Shown: positions 20,930 through 33,805, numbered from the stretch's first letter. The stretch is DNA of 64,000 nucleotides from Cricetomys ansorgei (GCA_026225945.1 JAMJFZ010001089.1:4639501-4703500), one strand, 5' to 3'. A program made the numbers and translations. Notes: generated from the sequence alone by a model not told the origin.

Positions 20930-21055
20930 CACACAGAGGTGCGCACACATGCCCCCCCCACGTACTCACACAGGCACACAGAGAGAGAGACACACACATA
21001 AAGGCACACACAGAGACACACACACAGAGGGCACGTATACAGAGGCACACACATG
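20930..21055. repeat. CA/GA-rich degenerate simple repeat
   Basis: Interrupted (CACA)n, (GAGA)n and 'aggcacacac' motifs; low complexity. Confidence 0.9.
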
Positions 21056-21719
21056 ATATATTTAAACTAATTTTAGAGAATGGAAGAAAGGTATTTGGTT
21101 TTAGGGGGCAGCTGCAGCTGGTTATCCAACAGTGATATCCGCAAGAGATGCCTCATGCTTTCTGTCCACTAGATTCCAGCTCTGGGGGTTTGTGCTCTTT
21201 CTCTAATCCCATAACCTTTAAGGAGCCATTCCAATATATTTGTTATATTTGCTAAAGCATTTCTGTTTCTCACCACCAAACTCTGGCTGAAACAACCAAA
21301 TATTCTTAATCCATAGAGTTACAAGAATAGTTAACACTGAATAAATATTTACTGTGGAACAGACTCTGTGGTACTTTATATGTGTAATGTGAAATGAAAT
21401 CGAAATGAAATATGTGTTTATGCAATTAGGTACTTTTATAATTGTGAGCACTGGGAGATATGCACATAAAAATCTCCTAAACCCATTACTGATCTGGAGT
21501 TGATGGCTGATTAAAAGCAGTGCCACTTCAATTTTTGGTTTTGTTTTGTTTTTTAAAAAAGGGCTTTGATTTAAAAAAAAAAAAAAAAGATCCAGGAAAG
21601 AAAAAAGGTAGAGAGCTAACACAGCTAAAGCAAACATGTTCTCTAACTGCGGTCAGAGGTTTTGCTTCTTTGTAAAGGTACAGATTACAGGTTCACTTTA
21701 CTTTTCATTGAATTTCATG
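21056..21719. other. Unclassified DNA with short A-run
   Basis: A run of 16 A occurs at 21573-21588. The 139-codon minus frame at 21218-21637 is isoleucine- and phenylalanine-rich and has no recognisable family. Confidence 0.45.
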
Positions 21720-21900
21720 AATTTGGAATATTGTAAAAACTTATTAATGAGCACTTCTGCCATCAAGAAGCTTGTGTCTGGCAGATTAGATGCATAACGA
21801 AACACAAGCAATTGTAAGCAGAATGAGGAAGAGCATTAAGTAAAACAGTGAATAAATCTTAATTCGGCGATGGAATAGCCACACAATTCAAGGTCAGTGT
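21720..21900 (-). mobile_element. Possible L2/MIR-type relic
   Basis: 'aatgagcacttctgccatca' and the following 'aaacagtgaataaa' resemble the inverse of L2-type 3' ends. Divergence is high and the call is weak. Confidence 0.25.
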
Positions 21901-21916
21901 TCTTCTGAAGCTCGGG

Positions 21917-21930
21917 CGGGGGGGGGGGGG
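21917..21930. repeat. Poly(G) run
   Basis: About 14 consecutive G, an unstable and uncommon homopolymer. Confidence 0.9.
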
Positions 21931-22811
21931 GAAGGCACATTTTCTGAGGTCAGTAATAAAGGTGACGACAGAGACAGTATTCAAGTATCTATCCGTGCTT
22001 TGTGTACATGACAGTGAAATTTCTTGGTGCTGTAACGGGGGCAGGTTAGGTTGGGGAGTGCAGAGGAAGGGAGCGTTATCTTCAACCATAACTAATATGT
22101 GAAAGCTCCGAGGAGGAGGTGAGGACTGAGCTCAGGGTTTCGGAAGAGTTTAAGTCGCAGAGGATAGAGAGAAAGCATGGTCCAGACAGGGTGAAGAATA
22201 TGAACTTGTAATATTTGGGCAGCATATATTGGTCTTGACGGAAACTTTTTAAAGGATATAAAATTGTGTGACTAGGGAACAGATGGAACTGTGAATAGCT
22301 GGGGAGGGGGAGTGAAATATGATCAGAATTCAGTGTACACAATTTCCAAAGAAGTGATACTAATAAACATATTCTAACTATAAACTAAAAATAACATCCA
22401 TAGGTTTTAAGAATAGGAGTACTAATGTCAATCATAGAATTCTATTTTCCTACCAGTGCCCGAAGAGGACTGAAATCAAAATTCCTTGAGTTCAGAATAA
22501 ATTGAATTTTACTGTATCTGTCAAAAGCAAAAGTTTTAGGAAATAGATGAAAACATGACCACAGGGTGGGCTGAGGGCCAGGGACATCATGAATCCCTTT
22601 TATCAAGAGCTCCAGATGAAGTTCTCAGTGACAGAGTCAGCATGTTAACGGGTCCTCACAGAAACAACGGCATATTCACCACGGGGACACATTTCCTGCT
22701 ACGTATCCAGACTGGCCTTTCCAGACGCTCTGAACACAACTGTCCCACTCACCTCCTGACCTATCCAAATACTGCAGACCAACAGGAGGCTGAATGGCCC
22801 CAATTAGGTGA
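21931..22811. other. Unclassified DNA
   Basis: No family recognised with confidence. The last 250 bases before 22811 could be further L1-derived sequence. Confidence 0.4.
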
Positions 22812-23620
22812 CTGGCGCAGCTCTCAGAGTTCACAGCTGGGTAAGACTGATTGATGATCGTGTTTCTCCTCTGGTAGTGTGAAGAGCACCTCCCAGCACT
22901 ATGAAGACTAGCCAGTAGGAATAAAGCTTCCACGTCAATGCCAACTTGATTTCTCCATATTCTATGAGTCAAGTACATGGTGTCTTTAGCAATAGGGTCT
23001 TACTGTCATGTTATGGAGGGTAACCAAGAACATTGGCAGTAGCTTGTAATGTTTGGTTGGAGGCAGGTGATTTATGGAACCTCACTGGTCAACACAAGAA
23101 GTAACTCATTCTTGATACTGGGTTTTTAGTATCTAGTGTCTACTAGGAACATTGTTGTATATGTGTGCATGTGTGTGCGTGCATATGTGTGTGTGTGTGT
23201 GTGTGTATGCATGTATGTAAATAGATGCATATTAAGGTGCTTCTATAGTAGTAGGTTTCCATATGACTTTTTGAAAGGTCTTTAATATTTTTATCTCTCT
23301 CCATATCCCTTCTCTCCTCCACCCTCCCTCTCTTTTTACCCTTTGTACCAATGAATTCTGTCTCTCTTTACTTGATAACCCATCCGCACAGTCCCTTAGT
23401 AATTTCCTGACCTGCATGGGTATTCCAGACAGAGCACACATCTCCGAGCATTCAAAGATAACATCCACGAATGAGACAAAACCTGCAATGCTTGTCTTTC
23501 TGAGTCTGGGTTACCTCACTCAAAATGAGTGTTTCTCATACCATCCTGTGCATTTAACTTTTCTTATTAGATGAATAATAGTCAATTGTGTAAATATACC
23601 ACATTTTCATTAAAAGCAGA
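22812..23620 (-). mobile_element. Lx-type LINE-1 fragment (3' region), interrupted
   Basis: Plus-strand wording 'ggaataaagcttccacgtc', 'agcaatagggtcttactgtc', 'tagtagtaggtttccatatg' and 'gtgtaaatataccacatttt' is the inverse of muroid L1 3' sequence. A (TG)n segment at 23150-23218 splits it. The poly(A) end is absent on the left, so the copy is truncated at its 3' side. Confidence 0.75.
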
Positions 23621-23992
23621 GCTTAATGAATTATTCTGCTAAGCTTTTAGAAGATCAAAGTGCTGTGATGGTAGAGGCCAGCCTCATGAGATTTCAGAGG
23701 GGAACAAATAGTATTTCAGGAATTACTTATGCGACATTTTGCGATATTTTGACAAAAAAAAAATCTGGCTGCATTATCCCTATGTCCTGAGAACTTACGT
23801 GACATTGAATCAAAAAGTAATGAACTAAATCTCTTTAGTGGAGGAAATTTCAAGACAGTATAACATTGAGTCTGTGGTATGGTTATTACTGATTATTCGT
23901 CTGTAGGTCATCAATGACAGATAGCAACAGTGAGGCAGAAAGAAATTTTGAAACGTTCAGTTTAGAGAGGAGAAGACCACAAAAAGCTTAAG
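23621..23992. other. Unclassified DNA
   Basis: No repeat or gene recognised. Confidence 0.45.
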
Positions 23993-24512
23993 ATGTCAGT
24001 CAAGCTGAAGAAACCAAAGACTCATTTTGTGTATGTGCACAGAGACACCATTTTGTGTACATGCTCAAGGTCCTGTCCTGGGCCTGACCTTGCAGGCTAG
24101 TAAATCCCAGGCCATAAAAATTTAAAAAAAAACAAAAACAAAAAACAACCCACTCTAAGGGCAATCAGTCTTATCTGGCCAGGTAAACTATCCGTCCAGC
24201 CAGGTAGCCCTGAAGACCATAAAACCAGATGTCTAACTCTAATGACTAACTTACCAGGTATAGCCCAAGAATGTGGACAGTTAGCCACTTGGGTACTTGT
24301 AATTGCATCTCTGTTTGCCAATTAGAAACCAGACTACCTCACCTATGTGGAAATCCCTTTTTCTGTCAATAAAAGAAGCTGTAAAGCCATGCTCCATGGT
24401 GTCTGACCCCAGCGAGCTGGTTCTTTGCTCTGCAGAATAAAATGCCTTTGCTTTTTGCATATGTGGTCTCACTGGTCCTTGAGGGGCATATTTCTGGACT
24501 CAACAAAGTCAC
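23993..24512 (+). mobile_element. ERV-type solo LTR
   Basis: Begins 'tgtcagtcaagctg', has a CAT-TTTGTGTA direct repeat near 24025-24060, 'caataaaagaagctg' at 24367 and a second signal 'gaataaaatgcctttgc' at 24436. It ends '...ggactcaaca'. The R/U5 wording resembles the LTR at 38.8 kb. A clean target duplication was not found (aaga/aagt differ at one base). Confidence 0.6.
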
Positions 24513-24715
24513 ATACTGAGAAAGAGGCTGTAATTGCTAAAGAGATTAGCACCATTAAAAGCAACCCTCCCCTCCTGCTCTGAATTGGAAAAACAGAAAA
24601 GGTGCCCCAGGAGTAAGACCTCACCCTGTTAAGGCTCCAAATTGTTAAAGCAGGGAGCTGAAGGTATTTTCTGTTCCTAGGAAGCAAATACCTGGGGAAG
24701 TTTTAACTCACTCAG

Positions 24716-25021
24716 CATACAGAAGCTGCTGAGACACGCATGGTCCAGTTGATCCCCACATGGGGGGATGACAGAGGAAGTACGTCACTGGGGGTGGGCT
24801 TCCAGGGCTTACAAAGCCTCACCCACTTCCTGTTCTTTCTCTCCACTTCCTGTGGATGAAATGTGACCTGCTCTCATCACCAGGCTTTTCCTGACAGTTG
24901 CCATGCTTTCAAAGCCACAGTGAACTCTGCCCTTCTGAAGCCATAGCCAAAGTGAACTATTTTCTTCCCCAAGGTGCTTTTTGTCGGTATTTTATCATAA
25001 CAACAGAAAATGACTAATACA
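24716..25021 (+). mobile_element. ORR1-like MaLR LTR
   Basis: 'aggaagtacgtcactggggg', 'cacttcctgttctttctctc', 'tgaaatgtgacctgctctca' and the end '...aaaatgactaataca' give the typical order of an ORR1 LTR. The first part is truncated or rearranged. Confidence 0.85.
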
Positions 25022-25624
25022 CACGTGTGTGTATATGTACATATATATCTCTACGTGTTTCCATATGTATTTCTTATTTTATACATGAAAACTAAATAAC
25101 AAGATTTAATTATAAGACAAAATGCTTCCAGAACTAGAGGATGTGATAAATGTATATATGTTACCTGGATCTAAAATTCTAGCTCGTGCCAATAAAAACA
25201 GAAAGTTAGTGAACTGATGGGATAAAGAGCATGGGATATTTTAAATTTCTCGTCTGACATTTTGGACAGATAAAGAGGAATAAATATAATCTAAAAGTGT
25301 TTTCAGAAAAATTTTCTATACTCCTTAATGGAGAAATCAATCTACATATTCCCTATTCCAAAGATAGTCATTTCATAAATATGATATCCTGAAATATTTG
25401 ATAGAATTGTCACTGATTTCATGTTAATTTTATTAATTTCTAGGGTACAAAATAATAGGTTTCAATGTGACAACTTTATAAATACATGCACCCTCATATT
25501 CTAGGCACTTATTGCTATGCTTGTTTGATTTTGCTTTTTAAAGTGTCCCTCAAACTGTATTGGTACATAAGCCTGAATGGACCCAATAGAATTTACTCAA
25601 TAAGTTTAAAAGACAGAGACAAAT
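25022..25624. other. AT-rich unclassified DNA
   Basis: No repeat recognised beyond short TA/TG runs at 25020-25060. Confidence 0.45.
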
Positions 25625-25804
25625 GGATTTCTCTTTCCTTTCTTTCTTTTTGGTTTTTGGAGACAAGGTTTCTTTGTAACTCTGGCTGTCCTGGAATTCA
25701 CTCTGTAGGCCAGGCTGGCCTTGAACTCACAGCAATCTGCCTGCCTCTGCCTCCCGAGTGCTGGGATTAAAGGCATACACCACTACTGCCCAGCTAGGAT
25801 TTCT
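25625..25804 (-). mobile_element. B1 SINE with target-site duplication
   Basis: The inverse B1 body (about 25655-25795) is bounded by 'ggatttct' at 25625-25632 and 25797-25804, an 8-base direct repeat consistent with the target duplication. The T-rich tail lies on the left as expected for a minus-strand SINE. Confidence 0.9.
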
Positions 25805-25815
25805 TTTCTTAATCT

Positions 25816-25869
25816 TCGGTGTGTATATATGTATTTGTGTGTGTGTGTAAGTGCAAATGTTAACATAAA

Positions 25870-25917
<48 letters not shown>

Positions 25918-26178
25918 TGTATAGGCCAGAAGACATCCATGACTGTCAGCCTTTGCCTTCCATCTTGTTTGAGATAGGGTCTCTTGTTCACCACTGTATG
26001 TAACAGGCTAGCTAGCCTGGCAGCTTCTGGGGACTCTGCTTTCCCCATCTCCATCTTGCTATAGGAATTCTGGGATTGCAGATGTATGTGACTGTGTCTG
26101 GCTTTGTGTGGTTTCTCAAAACTCACACTTGCTGTGTAGCAAGCACATTCCTCACTGAGCCATCTCCCCATTCCAGGG
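25816..26178 (-). mobile_element. B4-like composite SINE with (TG)21
   Basis: (TG)n at 25873-25914, then 'aggccagaagacatcc', 'tgagatagggtctcttgttc', 'ttctgggattgcagatgtat' and 'actgagccatctccccattc': the inverse order of a tRNA-head plus B1-like-body SINE. Confidence 0.75.
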
Positions 26179-26789
26179 AAGAATAGGTTTATACCACACA
26201 GGAAGCAACCTGAAAAATCCCAGGCTAACACCATGCACCAGAAAACATTTCCTCTTTTGACCCTTTTCCTCCAATCTCTTATTCCACCTCAGGGAGTCCT
26301 GGAGGTTCATGTCCTACCTTGTCAGTGAACTTGTCCAAACAACCTTTTTGATGGCATATGCTATGCTTTCCCTGGAACATATGTTAAGAATATTCATTTT
26401 TCAGATCACTGATTTACATATACATATAAATGTACATATATCCATTAAATATACCTGATTCTCAGATATATTTACACATGCCTTATGCACACATACACAC
26501 ACACACATGCACATATAGCCACATACACAGAAAAGACGAAAAGCAACACAGTATTAGTTCTGGTTGACTAGGGTTGGTGAAATTACACATAATTGTTTTA
26601 TCGATAATTTTCTGAAACTATTCTAAATTTTCTATGACATATGGAGTTTTTATTAATACTACAAAGATGTTCACATTTAGTACCGTCTCTAAATATATTA
26701 CCCATGTAAATTCCCATGATTCTCCTTGCTCTTCAAGATATTTGAATCCTGAGCATGAGAGCTGCCTCCCGCCTCACTTCCCAGCTCTC
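26179..26789. other. Unclassified DNA with TA/CA-rich part
   Basis: Low-complexity 'catatacatataaatgtaca' type sequence at 26410-26530; otherwise no family recognised. Confidence 0.45.
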
Positions 26790-27110
26790 CCTGTCTTATT
26801 GCTCATGCTGTTGGGATACTAAACAGGGGCTTTCCTGCATGGACCAAGCTGATCCTTGTCTCCTTGTCTTTGCTCACCGTCCAGCTCTGTCTGGGAGATG
26901 GCTTCTTTCCCTCCCTGGCTCCCTTCTTACCATCCTCCCCTTTCTAAGCACCTGCTCTTCAGAGAACCATCCTTTCCTCTCTGAGTTCTAAGTGCATTTT
27001 GTCCTGGGACGTTAAGTGATTTGTACTGCTGTCTCACTCCCTCTCTAGACTGTAAGCTTAGAGAAGAAGCCCCAGTTTTCTAGAACGTTCTTCCAACGTG
27101 ATCCAAGTAG
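26790..27110 (+). mobile_element. L2 LINE 3' region
   Basis: 'ccctgtcttattgctcatgc', 'ctgctcttcagagaaccatc' and 'ctctagactgtaagcttaga' follow the order of the L2 3' end. It is strongly diverged and its terminal repeat is not evident. Confidence 0.6.
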
Positions 27111-28289
27111 CAAATCCAGAAATTAAGTAAAGACTTAATTTCTTTGAAAGACTTCTAGACGTCAGTGAGTGTATAATGTGAGTGAATCCTTAGCCTGCAT
27201 GCTCGAGATACTTCTTTGGCTAGATAGTTATGAATAGTTATGCTAATAGTTATGCTAACAGTTGAAGCACCAAGCTCTGAAACACCCATCTTTTGAGCTG
27301 GAACTAATAATGCTAGTTGAAAATATACACCTGCCCAGGGGCTCTTGTGTTCAAGAACAGCCATTAGATCTTTCAATAGCCAGCGTGGGAAAAGCTGGGA
27401 TGGATAAAAACAGTTGAAAGGTCGGGATTTTAAAGTTCTCCTCCTAGTGAGTTTGGGAGAATATCCTTAGCCAAAACTGCTGAGTATGGATAAAATTCTT
27501 TGCTGCTCCTTAAATCACCCTAATCTTGAAAGCAATTAACCGTGCTTTGATAATTGAATTGATTTTTCCTTCCTCATCGAGGAGCACTGACATCGACTGG
27601 GGAAACGAAAAAAAAATTTTTTTCTTGAATATCATTAAAAATTAGCTTATATCGAACAGCTTAGCATATACTTCAAGTATGTTTTTGAGAGCGGACTCAC
27701 AACACCGAGTGAAAGTTAAGAAAAAAACCAAACCCAGTCATGTGTGTTACCTCATTATAATCCCATAATTAAAAAGAAATGGATAATTCTGCGTGCTTTT
27801 GCTTCTAATAAAGGGAAAATGCAGGCAGGGTGTTTATTATTTATTTATCGCTAGCCCTCATTTGCAACTCCAAAGCAGCTCAGTTGGTTTGGTTTAAACT
27901 TTCCCTCGCCATTGGGTTTTGGCCAGCCAAAGCCCAGAGTTTTACAGACTGGCACTAACTGCTGGATGGATTGAGTAGTTAAGATGGGTAGTGACGATCC
28001 ACCTCTTACCATTGTAAAATGCTGCACATTCTGTAGAAAGATCATGTTGCCTCCATGAGTCTACAATGCTGCAGAGTGACTATGGTTTCTGTAAGGTTAC
28101 AGGATTTCACTGAGTGTGTGTCTTGATACAAAAATCTACCCATATTCAGGACACAAACCCACTTCTTGGTCCCACATTCTGACACTAGGGTTTCTTGTTT
28201 CTCAAGTCCTTCTTGCTGATTCATAGCACCCTTTAATTCACACCCAGGCTGCATCGGTTCTGGTATTTGTTTCCTAGCAAAACTTTTCT
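27111..28289. other. Unique AT-rich stretch, candidate conserved block
   Basis: No repeat recognised over about 1.2 kb. The part 27530-27880 contains several ATTA/TAAT cores ('caattaacc', 'cataattaaa') and no simple repeats. Confidence 0.45.
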
Positions 28290-28690
28290 TCTATCCTTGA
28301 TCCAGAGTTCCAGAGACTACCTGGCCCTAACTGGTACCGACACAGCCTCGGATCACCTGAAAGGAGTCTTCATCGAGTTACCATCTTTTGACAATTGCCC
28401 TGAGGACGTGTCTATGAGGAATTGTCATGGTAGTTCATGTAGGAGGGCCCAGCCAACTGTGGATGACACTGTTCCCTGGCTACATGGTCTTAGACTGTAT
28501 ATGGAAGCTAGCTAAGCATGAGCCAGACACCGAGTGAGCTATCAAGGATTTCTCCATGGTTTCTGCCTCTAGTTCTGGCCCTGATTACCCTCAATGATAG
28601 ACTACTACCTGTCAGGCAGATAAATCCTTTCCTCCCTTCAGATGCTTTTGGTCAGAATGTTTCATCACAGCAGTAGAAAGGAAATTAGAG
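28290..28690 (+). mobile_element. MaLR-type LTR
   Basis: The end '...gcttttggtcagaatgtttc' with 'atcacagcagtagaaagg' and the earlier 'aatgatagactac', 'gataaatcctttcctccctt' give the MT/ORR1 family 3' layout. The 5' part is diverged. Confidence 0.7.
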
Positions 28691-29384
28691 CAACTCTAAA
28701 TTCAGAAAACATGGCAGCTGAAATGGACTCCCCTTTCATACAGCTCATGGCGAGTCTGCACTTTCACAAGGGTAGCCCCAAGACACAAAAGCAACCGCAC
28801 AATACTTCACTGATTGGCAGACAGGAAGTAATGTTGGTACTAAAGACAGTTTAGAGGTTTTTGGTTTTTTTTGAAAATTGGTGATCTTAAGATGGTATAC
28901 AATTTTCATCCATTTTATTCAATCAGCTAGCTTCTCTGATGCCTAATGATTGTCACTTGCTACGAAAAGTTTGAAATTTGCCCTGTTTAAAAAAAAATCA
29001 AACTGCATGTCTGTTCGGTATAAAAGTATATACTAAGGAATCTAATTTAAGTTACCCATACTAAGGGATCATTTTCTCAATTAAATTTTATAAAAGAAAG
29101 ATACAATCTAGGGGAAACTCTTTAATGAAAACGTATACTTTCAAGGATGGGGTCAAAAGCAGTGAAATAGTCATTCATTTTTAAAAGAAATATTCATCTT
29201 TATTAAAAAATTCATTTAGTTGAGAGTAATGGGCATATCGGGCATTCACTCTGTTTAACAACTACCTGTGGATGAAAGATAAAGGAAATGAAAAAAAAAT
29301 AGGATGCTCATTGCACCCTGGTGTGTGTCAGACACTGGGCACAGTCTGTGGGGCAACGCAGATATGATCATCAGTCCTTCTCTT
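28691..29384. other. Unclassified AT-rich DNA
   Basis: No family recognised. The 70-codon frame at 28642-28854 straddles the LTR end. Confidence 0.4.
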
Positions 29385-29445
29385 CGTTATCTGGATGACC
29401 TTGGGCACATTACTCAATCTGCTTGGCCTCAGTTTGCCTTATAGC
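29385..29445 (+). mobile_element. MIR core fragment
   Basis: 'ttatctggatgaccttgggc' followed by 'cattactcaatctgct' and 'cctcagtttgcc' matches the MIR core region. Only about 60 bases are clear. Confidence 0.7.
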
Positions 29446-29579
29446 ACTGCAGGTAGGAAAAAAAAATGGGAAGATGCAGCTAAAGAATTTCACATTGTTT
29501 CTAAAACATGGGACTTCAACGATGAAAGTAAATAGTCTCTTACTCAGTATAGCCACCACGAGGAAGTGACATTCCCACT

Positions 29580-29692
29580 TTCTCTCTCACTCTGTGGCCT
29601 TGACTGGCCTAGAACTCATAGAGATCCATCCGCTTCTGTTTCCAAAGTGCTAGGATTACAGGTGTGTTCCACCAAGCCTGCTACATTTACAT
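29580..29692 (-). mobile_element. B1 SINE relic
   Basis: 'cctagaactcatagagatcc', 'aaagtgctaggattacaggt' and 'ttccaccaagcctg' are the inverse of a B1 body. Both ends are truncated. Confidence 0.75.
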
Positions 29693-30278
29693 TTTTAATC
29701 CTTTCTAACCACATGACACAGTATTGTCGTTTGGTATCTCCTTTGAATTGAAACATTCCTTCCTGGAAAGAGAAAGGCTTATAGAAGTTACGAAGCTAAC
29801 AAAACTTTAGAAGCTTAGAAAACTCAGAAAATCACAGGATTCCCCATGGCTATCCCCAAGGGTGTAAGAGTTGTAAACTAATTCCTGGGAAAAGGAACAT
29901 GTTTGATGGTTCCATGCAAATTAAGCCGGGAACTGGAAATAGAGCTTTTTCAAGTAGTTGACCATGTTGGTAGACTTTGCAGGGAATCTCCCACTCCTGT
30001 AAGTGTTCCCTCAAATTGTCTCTGCTATACCAAGCTGGATTTGGGCAGTATGATTTCTCTGGTCTGTTGTCAGTGCTCTGTGGGGTGAACAGAAGTTTGT
30101 TAAGGTTGCCCAAGAAAAGTCACATGACAACCTTATAATGCATTCTTTTATTTGCTTTATTTTCTGTCAAGATAATTCTGGTTCCCAAGAGGCAGAGATC
30201 TTGCCTGGTTTATGTACTCTCATATCCTTGGATATATTCATTACAGTTTATTGGAAAAATGAATCTAGTAAATGGGCA

Positions 30279-30282
<4 letters not shown>
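29693..30282. other. Unclassified DNA
   Basis: No repeat or coding family recognised. Confidence 0.45.
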
Positions 30283-30333
<51 letters not shown>

Positions 30334-30500
30334 GCACATATATGCCACAACACTAATGTGGTAGTCGAAGGACAACTCTTGGGAGTTCTCTCCGTCCACC
30401 TTCCTCCTTGGGTTCCAGAGACCGGACTCAGGAAGCCAGACTTGTGGAGCAGCAAATGGTTTTATCTCCTTCGCCAACTCACACGCCCAACAGAAAAGGC
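30283..30500 (-). mobile_element. B3-type SINE with (TG)24
   Basis: A pure (TG)24 run at 30283-30330 leads into 'gaaggacaactcttgggagt', 'cctccttgggttccagagac' and 'ccggactcaggaagccag', the inverse of a B3 tail-to-head order. The head is diverged. Confidence 0.75.
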
Positions 30501-32511
30501 AAACAGGATACATAGGTTACTAACAGTCATGATCCATTCTTGGGGGTTCTAAGACAGAACCCAAAGGTCTGCTTGGTTCTTGAGGGCTTTTTCGGAAGAA
30601 ATATATGCAAAAGAAAAATCTCCATGTTTGCCACATGAAGACTGCCAGAAAGACTATGCTATCAAAAGTCAATTCCACATTCATCTTTGACTTTTCTCTT
30701 TGTTAGAGTACTGAAAGCGTGATGTGGACAGCCACTAACTTGTTAAGGTGGACCAAGTGACCTGCCTTCGTGTCCTTCTAATGCTGATGTAATTGTCTGG
30801 CCAATCAGTGAGGACTGTGAGGCAGTACACAAACACTGCATATCCAGCTCTACAGAAGAACAGCATGAACCAAGGAGGAACCAGAATCCGACCTGCAGCT
30901 GTCTGTGAATCTGCTCAACTCTTGGAGAGACCTTTGGAAGTGAAGTGCATAAGTGTACTCAGCTTGCTTCTGGCATTTTAAACCTCAGGGACACCCAAAT
31001 GTATATGCCAGGAGACATGATGAATCATGTCCTCTTCCTCTTTCCAGAACTGGAGGGGGAATATAATGGAAATGCAAGAAGAGGCCATTCTCAGTAAAGT
31101 TTAACACAAGCGCCACTGAAACCAAGAAATCTGCTGCTTTGAGGACAGCAAACCCTGGGCAAGTTCTGATCAACTCCGTGAGGGAACACATTTTAAAATG
31201 ACCCTGGTATCCTTTGGGGTAGTAGAATTGGGTCTTCATTTTCTTGCTAGGACATGAAGCCTAGAGCTAGAAGCCTTGACTGGGTCATCTCAGTGGAGGA
31301 TGTCACCTATCCTGAAGCATGGGTACACACAGCAGAGACTGAGCAGGGCTGAGATGGAATTTTGGTTCCCAGGGTGGTTCCGAGAATCAGGTGTTAATTG
31401 CACAGCCTTGCCGGAGGGAAGTAGAGTACAAGACCGAGGTCTGTGAAGCTGAGAATTGTCCATCGTAGAATTCCTGCCCCAAGGACCCTACATATCACAA
31501 AAGGTGCTCTGGAGTTACCTGCTTTGAAAAGGAAATGAAATGCATCTCTCCTCCCCAAACACCTTATTATAGAACATGGCTTTGCCCGTCTGCTTTCGAT
31601 AGCAACGGGAGGTGTCAAAAATGAATGATGTCGAGGTGATTATTGGGGAAGTGCCATGTAGTACATTTGTGTGCTATTGTTAAAATGTAAATCAAGCCAA
31701 CTTCATTAGAATTCTTAGTGGTTTCAAAAGCAAGCAAGAGTCCTTTCCCAGGCTCAGGCCTCAGCTGGAAGAGTAGTTACCTTGCACAGCTGTCTCTCTT
31801 CTGTGCGGGGCGGAGATGCCATTTGAATAGAGATTTGAATATATTGAGCAACTGACAAATATTCTCAGTACACATTTTATGTCAGTTTTCCACAGTGGGG
31901 AAAATAAAATTCGTTCATTCAACTGACCTTGATAAGAATATCAACTCTTAAACATGGGGTGTCATGGAAACATGAGCTGTCACTGCTGTTCTCAGCTATC
32001 ATGGTGGTGCAGCTCTGCTCTTGGGTGTAGACAGAGTGGTGAGCACTGGGTCAGGTAGACTTAGTCCACACTGCTGAGGGAGGTGGTGCTTTTGTTCCTA
32101 CTTGGCAGGAGCATCAGAGCTTGAGAGTAGTTCATCTAGGAGTAACTGAGGCCAGTGTTGAATCTCTAAAATGTGGACTGAATCTTGATTTTTTTTTTAA
32201 GGTCTACTTCCAGCTTCATTGATAGCAGATCCATGGAAGCAAATGGGCCAACATCTGGGGACATCTGCATGACATACATAGTGTGACACACATACATACA
32301 AAGAAATAGAGAAGAGAGGATAAAAGAAACAGGATAGGATGGACTGACCAAGATGATGTAATCATGTGACAGTCAAGCTTAAGAAACCAAGCTTGGTCAC
32401 CATTGTCAAGGGCTGTAAGAATGGAAAAGGGTAACAGACATTCAAATGGGCTCTTGGGTTGTGTCAATCTAAGTAGATCACCGGAGACTTAAAAACAGGT
32501 AGATGAACCAT
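30501..32511. other. Two kilobases of unclassified DNA
   Basis: No transposon or gene recognised with confidence. It carries short frames of up to 84 codons without known relatives. Confidence 0.45.
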
Positions 32512-32570
32512 GTCTGCTGCCTGTTTTTGTATGGTGCACAAGCTAAGACAGGTTTTTTATGCCATTAAGT
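32512..32570 (+). mobile_element. hAT-Charlie-like fragment
   Basis: 'ctgcctgtttttgtatggtg' followed by 'caagctaagacaggtttttt' matches the wording of an old mammalian hAT element. The rest of the element is not recognisable. Confidence 0.45.
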
Positions 32571-32884
32571 ATGAAATATTAACAGTAGTAACTGTTGATA
32601 GACTTATTGAAAATAATCCCTCATGGCTTGGGAGCCTAAAAACCTTCCTGTCTGCCACTTCACAAAAGAGCTTATTTTCTCTTGCTCTTAGAAGGTATCA
32701 CAGGGTGAAGAGAACTTGAAGGTTGTTAGTCCTCATTACAGAGAACTACTTAGTGATGGAACTCACCTGTGTACCTGACCCGACCTTGGGAATTCCTTGG
32801 GAAAGTGTTTACATATACAGATATTCCAGTCTCAAGATATTTCCACTTAATAGCTTGGCAGGCTGGGATGGGACATCAGATTGG

Positions 32885-33805
32885 CTTTTTTTTTTTTTAT
32901 TAATTCTTTGAGAATTTCATACAACGTATTTTGATCACATTTACCCCTAACTAGCCTGATAATTCCTCTCAGGTCTACCTCAAACTACCTAATTGATCTC
33001 TTATTTTTATCATTCTTTCTCTTCAGTTTGTGCTGTTCATAGACTCTGAGGTGTAAGACCATTCACTGAAGTGGTCAACCTACCAGGAGCCACATCCTTA
33101 AAGAAAACAAATTCCCTGAAGCCATCAACTGTTACAGCTCCTCGGTTAGGGTTGGGGGAGAATGTTGACTAGCTTGATCTTTTATGCAGGACTTGTCCAG
33201 GCAACCAAAGCTGCTGTGAGTTCGTGAGTGTAGAGGTCCTGCTATAACGAGAAGATACTGATTTGCTCTGGTCCCTCCTGACCTCTGGCTCTTGAGCCCT
33301 TATCCAAGGATGATCCCTGAGCCTTGAGGAAGGAGTGTTGTATAGATATCTTATTAGTGGCTGAGCATTCAATTGACATTTATTTTCTATACTTTGACCA
33401 GTTGTGAGTTTCTGCATTAACCACCATCTACTGTACAGAGAAACTTCTCTGATGAGATCTGAGAGGCGCACTAATCTATGAGTGCAGAGGTATGTGTTTT
33501 CAGAGGGCAGTTTGATACTATGTCCATTTAGCAGAATAGTAGTAGAGGTTCACCCCTTTAACCTCCTAATCATGGGTTCTTAGTCAACTTTATAGTACCA
33601 GCCATGTGTTTCCTCCTGTGGAGTGGACCTTAAAGCAGCGCAGGAAGTGGTTGGTCACTCCTATAACACTAGTGCCACTATTACATTCACGGACATATCG
33701 TGCCATGCTGTTCACTTTTGTAGTTCACAGGGTTTGCAGCTGGGTAAATTATTGATATGTTTTTGCTCCCAGAAGCATTCATGGCTACATAGTGACACTT
33801 GTCTC
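32885..33805 (-). mobile_element. Lx-type LINE-1 3' UTR, 5'-truncated
   Basis: The left edge is poly(T) and 'attaattctttgagaatttc', the inverse of an L1 3' end. Over 900 bases follow in consistent order, including 'ctctgatgagatctgagagg', 'tttagcagaatagtagtaga' and 'gtggttggtcactcctataa'. It carries no ORF2 coding sequence. A target duplication was not found. Confidence 0.85.

Noticed and set aside
23989..24516. 4-bp target duplication of the LTR at 24 kb
   Set aside because: The flanks AAGA and AAGT differ, so no duplication can be claimed.
25873..25914. CRISPR-like or satellite array
   Set aside because: It is a plain (TG)n microsatellite at a SINE tail; no spacer-repeat structure exists anywhere in the window.
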